The translations under genes and the position numbers were made by a program. From Holosporales bacterium (GTDB lineage: Bacteria; Pseudomonadota; Alphaproteobacteria; UBA3830; JAIRMZ01), in NCBI GenBank assembly GCA_031255325.1, contig JAIRST010000063.1:1-11384 (forward strand): a stretch of DNA of 11,384 nucleotides, read 5' to 3'. The number at the start of each line of letters is the position of its first letter. Within the stretch, counting starts at the first letter, position 1. Positions 6,263 through 11,384 of this stretch are shown piece after piece. The notes under the pieces are model-generated. The model was given only the letters and a program-made list of their open reading frames with translations. It was not told the origin of the DNA and made no database searches.

Positions 6263-7282
6263 TTATTGCTTTGCATTATTTAACGTGATCTGGCAACGAT
6301 TAAGGATCGTTTCTAAAACGTACGTCGGTGTCAAACTCCCCATAGAAAGCGTCATACCTTCTTGAGGAACGACAGGAATAATATGCGGCAAATAGGTTAA
6401 GACAGGAGAAACGCCAAATAGCCCTACCACTGGACTTGCGTTAATGGCTCCAGCAAGATTAAAAAGGCCGCTATCGTTACCGACGAAAAGGTCTGCATGA
6501 TGAAAGAGGCCTGCAACAGTCGATAAGTGTTCTCCAATAACGTACGCTACTGTTGCTCCTGGATGGAGCATAGCCGCTATTTGACGTGCACTAACCAGAT
6601 CTTGCCATCCTCCACAAAGAAAAAGTGTGCCTGCACCGCACTGTTGAAACAAACTCTCTGCTAAAGCACTCCAACAAGCACTAGGCCAGTGGCGTTCTAA
6701 TGCGGACGCACCAATACCAAAAGCGATCCATGGCCGCGGCAAATGAGCATATTGCTGAAAAACACATTGAAGACGATGAGCCGAAAAGACTGGTTTCTGC
6801 CCATCTGGTAAACGTGGAATTTTATGGGCTTCCAAGAAAGACCACGATTTTTCTGCCACTTTGGTAGGAAGAGGAAACGCCATCGGCCGATACAAAGAAC
6901 GTGTCAAGGCCTGACGTTGAAGCCAGCCATCCCCATAAGCGAGGCGTTCTTTTATCCCTGCCAAAAGAAACGTATAGGCATAGCTCCTGCTCCCGCCCAA
7001 TAACCAACCTCGAGCAAAATGCTCTTTGGCCAAAAGGGATACATTCTTCAAACGTCCAGTGGTCCTTCTCCCTATCTTAATGATATTTTCTATAGCGGGA
7101 TCATCAATAAACAAATCAGCAACAGGATCTAGATTAGGAATCGCTAATGTAATGCATTTTCGCGGTGCAATGGCAGCGATTGCGTGAAATGCATGCATAT
7201 GAAAGATCGCATCCCCAATCGCCCTGAATTTTTGTACGACTAACCATCGGTCTCGATGAAAGCTATATTCTTTATCTTCCAA
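6263..7282 (-). CDS. Glycosyltransferase family 9 (LPS heptosyltransferase-like) protein
   Basis: GT9 enzymes transfer heptose from ADP-heptose to the LPS inner core on the inner face of the cytoplasmic membrane. The 339-residue protein opens with LVVQKFRAIGDAIFHMHAF (14-32), the family's first Rossmann motif. It has a mid-domain PWIAFGIGAS (substrate loop) and the nucleotide-sugar signature VGNDSGLFNLAGAINASPVV, then GLFG. No basic acceptor motif identifies which core sugar is added, and other GT9 members exist, so the name stays general. The start is TTG at 7282, chosen because an in-frame TGA lies three codons upstream and no ATG precedes the conserved core; an AGGG about 10 nt away is a weak ribosome site. 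It heads the run toward acpP, and its stop overlaps the ribosome site of the next gene. It implies that the cell makes LPS, fitting the PagL-like protein nearby. Confidence 0.85.
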   Translation of the reverse strand: MEDKEYSFHRDRWLVVQKFRAIGDAIFHMHAFHAIAAIAPRKCITLAIPNLDPVADLFIDDPAIENIIKIGRRTTGRLKNVSLLAKEHFARGWLLGGSRSYAYTFLLAGIKERLAYGDGWLQRQALTRSLYRPMAFPLPTKVAEKSWSFLEAHKIPRLPDGQKPVFSAHRLQCVFQQYAHLPRPWIAFGIGASALERHWPSACWSALAESLFQQCGAGTLFLCGGWQDLVSARQIAAMLHPGATVAYVIGEHLSTVAGLFHHADLFVGNDSGLFNLAGAINASPVVGLFGVSPVLTYLPHIIPVVPQEGMTLSMGSLTPTYVLETILNRCQITLNNAKQ

Positions 7283-7304
7283 GAAATTTCAGCCCTATAT
7301 CTTC

Positions 7305-7333
7305 ATTATTCGAACGCTGTTGGAAAAATACAA
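7305..7333 (-). promoter_or_regulatory. Candidate promoter of the glycosyltransferase-hydratase-acpP-fabF-uvrD run
   Basis: On the minus strand TTGTAT (7333-7328), a 17-nt spacer, and AATAAT (7310-7305), five of six matches to TATAAT. Transcription would begin near 7298, about 16 nt before the TTG start. It is placed where a promoter is needed, since the next gene upstream is divergent. Confidence 0.35.
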
Positions 7334-7361
7334 AATTATCGCCGTAAAGAGAAGTACCCAA

Positions 7362-7430
7362 ATGAAAAAAGAGTGTTTTATAAAGATAGCGGCTTTTAAT
7401 AATGGACAGAGACTTGAAATACGATATTGA
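7362..7430 (+). CDS. Small open frame of 22 codons, doubtful
   Basis: An ATG-started frame reads MKKECFIKIAAFNNGQRLEI plus two residues. GAGAAG lies 8 nt upstream as a weak ribosome site. I recognise nothing in it, and it may be chance or the degraded start of a longer gene: past the TGA the frame stays open for a further 18 codons. It sits in the 292-nt gap between the divergent glycosyltransferase and secreted-protein genes. Confidence 0.15.
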   Translation: MKKECFIKIAAFNNGQRLEIRY

Positions 7431-7509
7431 ATCTCCACACGCATTCTTTCAAAAAGAGATAAAAAGGCTCATTTCATATTCCGTTGAACTTTCTCAGATG
7501 TCTTTTTGC

Positions 7510-7537
7510 TTGTTAATTCTTTCTCTTATGTGATAAA
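7510..7537 (+). promoter_or_regulatory. Candidate promoter of the secreted-protein gene
   Basis: TTGTTA (7510-7515), a 16-nt spacer, then GATAAA (7532-7537) preceded by TG one base upstream (an extended -10 form). Transcription would start near 7544, about 30 nt before the ATG at 7575. Confidence 0.4.
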
Positions 7538-7574
7538 GTTAAATTAGGAAAATGGTGTAGCAGGAAACGAAGAA

Positions 7575-8207
7575 ATGATAAAAATAAAACTTTTTAGTAT
7601 AGCAGTACTTTATGTTTTTATCTGTGAGTCATCGAATGCAATGGGTCCATCACAACAGCCAGATTTTAACTCTGCACAAAAACAAGATGAGTTTATATCT
7701 GGTGTGCCTATAAAATACTATCCAGAACCTGTTAGTCGCCAAGAGGAGCGGCAGCTTAATGAAAAATTGGAAGCGTTACGGCAAAAACATGGGAATCGAC
7801 AGTTATTGGCTATGTTTGCGCCAGTGGCTAAGCGTGTTTCTGAAAAATACAGCTATTTAGGAAAAATGTGGATTCAAAGCTTTGAATCCAGAACCAGAAT
7901 ATGTAGATTTAAAAAAAATGGGCATCCTTGTAGCTATTCAAGAGAACTGCTACTTAATACTTTTGGTGCAAATCAGATGGGACAAGAGTGTATGTCGCCT
8001 GTACAAGCGCGTATCATCGCTAACTATCAACCAACAGAATTCCCTAAAGTAGTGCAGGATTTAAGAGAACAGAATCCTACTGAGTACAACGAGCTCATGC
8101 TGGATCTCGCAAGATTCTTTGAATACACAGGTACTTTACATCCACGAGAAATAGGTCGGCGGATGTACTATGAAGCTGTGCGGGAGTTTGTTGCTCAACA
8201 ACAGTAA
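7575..8207 (+). CDS. Unrecognised secreted protein with an N-terminal signal peptide
   Basis: I do not recognise this 210-residue protein. Residues 1-22 look like a Sec signal peptide: MIKIK, the hydrophobic LFSIAVLYVFI, and a cut after SNA/MG. The mature part is hydrophilic and rich in Gln, Glu and Arg. A charged, probably helical segment spans about 54-95 (VSRQEERQLNEKLEALRQK). Three cysteines (110, 119, 139) lie in a central section, and the C-terminal half (about 155-210) looks helical and ends in QQQ. No membrane segment follows the signal and no lipobox is present, so it should be periplasmic or released. AGGA lies 9 nt before the ATG. The gene stands alone between minus-strand runs. 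A 27-bp exact copy of codons near residues 31-39 recurs just after the stop, hinting at a lost paralogue. In a host-associated cell it could be an effector, but nothing here shows that. Confidence 0.8.
   Translation: MIKIKLFSIAVLYVFICESSNAMGPSQQPDFNSAQKQDEFISGVPIKYYPEPVSRQEERQLNEKLEALRQKHGNRQLLAMFAPVAKRVSEKYSYLGKMWIQSFESRTRICRFKKNGHPCSYSRELLLNTFGANQMGQECMSPVQARIIANYQPTEFPKVVQDLREQNPTEYNELMLDLARFFEYTGTLHPREIGRRMYYEAVREFVAQQQ
7660..7690 (+). repeat. Direct repeat, copy 1 (inside the secreted-protein gene)
   Basis: This stretch encodes DFNSAQKQDE just after the signal peptide. It matches 8226-8256 at 30 of 31 bases, including 27 consecutive identities (7664-7690). Confidence 0.9.
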
Positions 8208-8225
8208 ATCGTAATTAATAGCTAT

Positions 8226-8256
8226 CAGCTTTTAACTCTGCACAAAAACAAGATGA
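8226..8256 (+). pseudogene. Direct repeat, copy 2: fragment of a duplicated secreted-protein gene
   Basis: Starting 19 bases after the stop of the secreted-protein gene, 27 bases (8230-8256) are identical to 7664-7690. In the homologous frame the copy reads SAFNSAQKQDELS and then TAG, with an upstream TAG a few codons before, so it cannot be expressed as a protein. Flanking bases on either side do not clearly align. It is best read as a scar of a tandem duplication or a recombination footprint. Confidence 0.6.
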
Positions 8257-8462
8257 ATTGAGCTAGATAATGTCAAAGGGATATTCTGAATATTTTTAGT
8301 AGGTTTTCTTGGAAAAATTCTCTATTCAACAAGAAGTCTCTTTTGGGAGTAAAAGTAGCAAATACTTTGGTATTATCTATCCTGCCAAATGCTCGATGAA
8401 ACAAGGCGCTTTATCGTTATCTTCAATTTGAAAAATACTCACGAAGAAGAGACTAGCCCCCT

Positions 8463-9836
8463 TTACACGCGATGCCAGCGTGTTCCTTCTGCTGTATCTT
8501 CCAGTGCGATTCCTTGCTGCAACAGAGCATCACGAAAAGCATCGGACCGGGCAAAATCGCGCGCAGCTCGTGCGGCCTCTCGTTCCTCTATCAGGCGATC
8601 AATTTCTTCTTCGGGGAGGTCTTTAAAACCAGAACCATGCTCCCAATTCTGCACATTTTTCTCAAGAAGCCCCATTACATAAGCGTCCCGTTGAAGTTCT
8701 TCTTGCAATGCAGCCTTTTTACGCACATCTGTTTCTTTATAAATAGCGCTCGCCTTTTCCTGTAACAAGCGCAAAGCTTGAGGGGTGTTTAAATCGTCGT
8801 ATAATACCGCCACAACATTACTTCGTGTAAAATGATACGTTTCTTCCATAGGGGGAATAAATTCCCGTAAAGCTCCATATAAACGTGCTAAACAGTGTTT
8901 AGCTTGCTCGAGTCCTTTTTGCGTCCAATTCAAAGACTTTCTATAGTGTGTTGATAAAAAGAAATAACGGATTACTTCACTGTCAAATGCTTCCAATGCT
9001 GTTGCAAGAGGCAAGACATTCCCTGAAGATTTGGACATTTTTTGTCCATCCATCAATACGATACCATTATGCACCCAAGTGTGCGCTATAAATCTCTCTT
9101 CATTTATGGCACGACTTTGAGCAATTTCATTTTCATGATGGGGAAAGATAAGATCTTGCCCTCCGCCATGGATGTCAAATGTATGTCTGAAATATTTTCG
9201 GCACATAGCAGAGCACTCAATATGCCATCCCGGACGTCCTCGTCCCCACGGACTATCCCATCCTGGCATATCCACAGAGGAAGGTTTCCAAAGTACAAAA
9301 TCAAGAGGATCTTCTTTGTAAGAAGCACTCTCAACACGACTTCCAGTAATCATATTATCGATATTGCGATGCGAAAGATCTCCGTAATGCGGATCTTTTC
9401 GTACTCGGAAAAGAACGTGTCCTTCTTTCACATAAGCGTATTCCAAGGTAATAAGATCTATTATTATGCAAATAATTTCAAGCATATGATCCGTTGCATG
9501 CGGTTCAAATGTCGGCGGCAGTGCGCCTAACCGCGCTAAATCTTCTTGAAAAATGCCTTCTATCTCCATCGTCAGACTTTTAATAGAAATCCCACGTTCT
9601 GCTGCACGTGTATTAATTTTATCGTCAACATCTGTAATATTGCGTACATAGATGACACGTGGATAAAGGTACGTCAATACCCGATATAAAATATCAAAAA
9701 CAATAATAGAGCGCGCATTTCCTACATGCGGTCGATCATAAACTGTCGGTCCACAGACATACATTTGAACAATATCATTATTAAGAGCAACAAAAGGAGC
9801 AACTCGCTGTGTTAAGGTATTATAAAGCCGCATCAT
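8463..9836 (-). CDS. cysS: Cysteine--tRNA ligase
   Basis: This class I synthetase charges tRNA-Cys in the cytoplasm. Its 457 residues are close to the 461 of the E. coli enzyme. The HIGH motif is HVGN (in YDRPHVGNARS) and the second signature is KMSKSSGN. The zinc site that selects cysteine is intact: Cys28 in MYVCGPTVYD, the Cys of HIECSAM, and the His and Glu of FPHHENE. The C-terminal anticodon-binding domain is complete, ending in TRWHRV. The ATG at 9836 overlaps the gltX stop (ATGA); a second ATG follows directly and no Shine-Dalgarno is visible, so translation is probably coupled to gltX. No convincing terminator is seen in the 255-nt gap beyond it. Confidence 0.98.
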   Translation of the reverse strand: MMRLYNTLTQRVAPFVALNNDIVQMYVCGPTVYDRPHVGNARSIIVFDILYRVLTYLYPRVIYVRNITDVDDKINTRAAERGISIKSLTMEIEGIFQEDLARLGALPPTFEPHATDHMLEIICIIIDLITLEYAYVKEGHVLFRVRKDPHYGDLSHRNIDNMITGSRVESASYKEDPLDFVLWKPSSVDMPGWDSPWGRGRPGWHIECSAMCRKYFRHTFDIHGGGQDLIFPHHENEIAQSRAINEERFIAHTWVHNGIVLMDGQKMSKSSGNVLPLATALEAFDSEVIRYFFLSTHYRKSLNWTQKGLEQAKHCLARLYGALREFIPPMEETYHFTRSNVVAVLYDDLNTPQALRLLQEKASAIYKETDVRKKAALQEELQRDAYVMGLLEKNVQNWEHGSGFKDLPEEEIDRLIEEREAARAARDFARSDAFRDALLQQGIALEDTAEGTRWHRV

Positions 9837-11197
9837 AAGTATTTTTGTACGCGTTGCATCATCCGCGTACGCCCCATAAAAGAAGCTAAAACACGTAGTT
9901 CAGGACCTGTCTCTTGTCCCGTCAAAATAAGACGCAGAGGGTGAAAAAGATTCCGCCCGTTTCGCCCCGTGGATTGTGTTAGGTCCTTGATAAAATCCTC
10001 CCACATTTTCTCTGTACCGAATTTTTCTGAAGCGCGTTCTAAGCAAAGAATACATGCCCTGAAAAAAGCTGGATCTTCCTGTTGTGCACCTGCAGAAGAC
10101 TCAATCGTCCCAAAACACACTTCTTGCCAATGGCAAACATCTAACAAAGTGTTTATATTTCCTCGCACAGCTTTCCAAAATTCTGTTGAAATAAAAATTC
10201 CGGCTTTTTGTAAATCAATATTGACTTCTCCAAACGGTAACATGCTTAACAGATGACGATTTAGACGGTTAAGCTCTTGGGGATCAAATTGAGCTTCAGC
10301 AAGACTGATTTTAGAAAAATCAAAATCTTGCCTTAAGGCATCCAAAGAAAGACACGCTTCCAAAGCATCCGAAGTACCAAGCTTTGCTAAAAAACTGCAC
10401 AGAGCCAGAGGGTGGATACCGTTATTGCGCAACATTTGCAAACTCATTCCCCCGAGTCGTTTTGATAATTCTTCCCCTGAACGCATCCGGAATAAAGGAT
10501 AATGCGCCCAAGAAATCCGCGAAGCACTATTTTTTTCTAAAGCTTCTAATAATTGAATCTGAACTGCGGTGTTCGTCATATGATCTGCACCGCGAATGAC
10601 GCAGCTTATGCCAAATTCTAAGTCATCGACGACAGATGCTAACGTATAAACAGGAAGACCATCTTCGCGCACAAGCACAGGGTCGCTTGCGTATGTTCCC
10701 TCAAAAACCATCATACCATGAATGCCGTCTTCCCAATTAACGCGTTCCTCGCTGAGACGAAAACGCCAGTGCGGCTTTCGGCCTGTATTTTCAAGACTTT
10801 GATGTTCTTTTTCAGAAAGAGCCAAAGCAGCCCGATTATAAATAGGAGGTTTTCCTTGCGCTAGCAATGATTTCCGCTGAAAAGCAAGTTCTTCTGGCGT
10901 TTCATAACACGGATACAATCTGCCCATAGCACGTAATCTTTCAGCTGCTAATGCATATTGCTGTAGATGTGCCGATTGAAAAGCAATAGCATCCCAGGAA
11001 ATGCCTAACCATGTCAGATCGTTCTGAATAGCCTCAACGAAAGCTGGCTGTGAGCGCTCTGTATCTGTATCATCGATACGCAACAAAAAGCGCGCTCCTT
11101 TCTGGCGGGCATAAAGATAATTTAATAAAGCCGCACGCGCATTTCCTACATGTAATAGACCCGTAGGAGATGGCGCAAAACGAACCCACTCACCCAT
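9833..11197 (-). CDS. gltX: Glutamate--tRNA ligase
   Basis: This class I synthetase charges tRNA-Glu. In alphaproteobacteria that lack GlnRS, one GltX copy may also make Glu-tRNA-Gln for the amidotransferase GatCAB; which copy this is cannot be told. From the ATG at 11197 it has 454 residues. RFAPSPTGLLHVGNARAALL contains the HIGH motif, IDDTDTERS follows, the KMSKS motif reads EELSKRLGG, and the C-terminal helical anticodon domain is present through the end. The frame extends four codons further to a TTG at 11209, but GAGGA (11207-11203) lies 5 nt before the ATG, so the ATG is preferred. It overlaps cysS by 4 nt, coupling two aminoacyl-tRNA synthetases in one transcript. Confidence 0.96.
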   Translation of the reverse strand: MGEWVRFAPSPTGLLHVGNARAALLNYLYARQKGARFLLRIDDTDTERSQPAFVEAIQNDLTWLGISWDAIAFQSAHLQQYALAAERLRAMGRLYPCYETPEELAFQRKSLLAQGKPPIYNRAALALSEKEHQSLENTGRKPHWRFRLSEERVNWEDGIHGMMVFEGTYASDPVLVREDGLPVYTLASVVDDLEFGISCVIRGADHMTNTAVQIQLLEALEKNSASRISWAHYPLFRMRSGEELSKRLGGMSLQMLRNNGIHPLALCSFLAKLGTSDALEACLSLDALRQDFDFSKISLAEAQFDPQELNRLNRHLLSMLPFGEVNIDLQKAGIFISTEFWKAVRGNINTLLDVCHWQEVCFGTIESSAGAQQEDPAFFRACILCLERASEKFGTEKMWEDFIKDLTQSTGRNGRNLFHPLRLILTGQETGPELRVLASFMGRTRMMQRVQKYL

Positions 11198-11223
11198 ACA
11201 CTTCCTCAATAATAGAAGATTAC

Positions 11224-11265
11224 ACGTCTTGCGCTGTCTTACAAGACTAGATCCTCTTAAGACGT
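11224..11265. promoter_or_regulatory. Nested inverted repeats in the gltX upstream region
   Basis: ACGTCTT (11224-11230) is the exact inverse complement of AAGACGT (11259-11265). Between them GTCTT (11236-11240) and AAGAC (11243-11247) form a second pair. Because both left arms contain GTCTT and both right arms AAGAC, alternative pairings are possible. It could be an operator near the gltX promoter or part of a leader structure. Confidence 0.35.
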
Positions 11266-11266
11266 C

Positions 11267-11272
11267 ATTATA
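11267..11272 (-). promoter_or_regulatory. Candidate -10 box for gltX
   Basis: A perfect TATAAT on the minus strand, about 70 nt before the gltX ATG, which would start transcripts near 11260. No good -35 is found 15-19 nt upstream, so the call rests on one box. The outer arm of the nested inverted repeat lies directly downstream. Confidence 0.35.
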
Positions 11273-11301
11273 GTTTTTTGACTGGAAAGGAAGATTTTAT
11301 A

Positions 11302-11376
11302 ATGTTGATTGTGAGAGTTCTCTTGTATAGCTCTCTTCTGCTGCTTTTGTTCTTTTTTGTCATTGACTTTATTTAA
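11302..11376 (+). CDS. Possible 24-residue hydrophobic small protein
   Basis: An ATG-started frame encodes MLIVRVLLYSSLLLLLFFFV then IDFI and TAA. It is almost wholly hydrophobic with one Arg near the start, as in single-span small membrane proteins. AAGGA (11287-11291) lies 10 nt upstream as a fair ribosome site. The ATG overlaps a TATAAT (11298-11303), with TTGACT 14 nt before it; if that is a promoter, its transcript would start inside the frame and serve a gene beyond the window instead. There is no lipobox and I recognise no family. It is divergent from gltX. Confidence 0.3.
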   Translation: MLIVRVLLYSSLLLLLFFFVIDFI

Positions 11377-11384
11377 AGCTTTAT

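Noticed and set aside
8208..8462. Search for an intrinsic terminator or a longer pseudogene between the secreted gene and cysS
   Set aside because: Apart from the 31-bp repeat, only 4-5 bp stems such as TTTGG/CCAAA without a proper T-run were found, and the rest does not align with the secreted gene by eye.
8389..8765. Two plus-strand open frames of 97 codons each
   Set aside because: Both mostly overlap the 3' end of cysS on the other strand; their Ser/Arg/Phe-rich composition is that of an antisense translation.
9042..9530. A 162-codon open frame on the plus strand
   Set aside because: It lies wholly antisense to well-conserved cysS, has no ribosome site or recognisable domain, and is explained as a frame shadow.
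1..11384. Search for CRISPR arrays, tRNA or rRNA genes, transposases, toxin-antitoxin pairs and defence systems
   Set aside because: No regularly spaced repeats, cloverleaf-like segments or recognisable proteins of these classes were seen on either strand.

Overview
The window looks like chromosome from an alphaproteobacterium, probably a host-associated or intracellular one. The housekeeping proteins have alphaproteobacterial hallmarks: a family-4 uracil-DNA glycosylase with an 'NILPWRPPGNR' segment, a UvrD with 'HGAKGLEFE...GWEEGLFPH', and a GluRS with 'HVGNAR' and 'ELSKRLGG'. Base composition is moderate (short hand-counted stretches run from about 38% to 55% GC in housekeeping genes). The order or genus cannot be fixed from this sequence alone; a Holosporales- or Rickettsiales-like lineage is my guess.

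Nearly all housekeeping genes lie on the minus strand in compact runs. Read in their own direction, these are: gltX-cysS (11197 to 8463, 4-nt overlap); a GT9 heptosyltransferase-like gene, an enoyl-CoA hydratase, acpP, fabF and a UvrD/PcrA helicase (7282 to 1892, gaps of 8, 81, 20 and about 17 nt); and a uracil-DNA glycosylase followed by the start of rnhB (840 to 1, 4-nt overlap, cut by the window edge).

Two solitary plus-strand genes sit between these runs, and both encode exported proteins. One at 1046-1612 is an AT-rich PagL-like outer-membrane lipid A deacylase candidate. The other at 7575-8207 is a secreted protein I do not recognise, followed by a stray copy of part of its own coding sequence. 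A tiny hydrophobic ORF lies at the right edge, divergent from gltX.

Functionally the window covers aminoacyl-tRNA synthesis (Glu, Cys), fatty-acid elongation (ACP, KAS II) with a crotonase-fold partner, envelope glycan and lipid A biology, and DNA repair (UvrD, UDG, RNase HII). No CRISPR array, tRNA, rRNA, intact insertion sequence or defence system is visible. The strongest oddities are the helicase gene, whose conserved reading frame has ACG where the ATG should be behind a good Shine-Dalgarno; the 27-bp exact repeat behind the unknown secreted gene; and the unusual neighbourhood of acpP-fabF.
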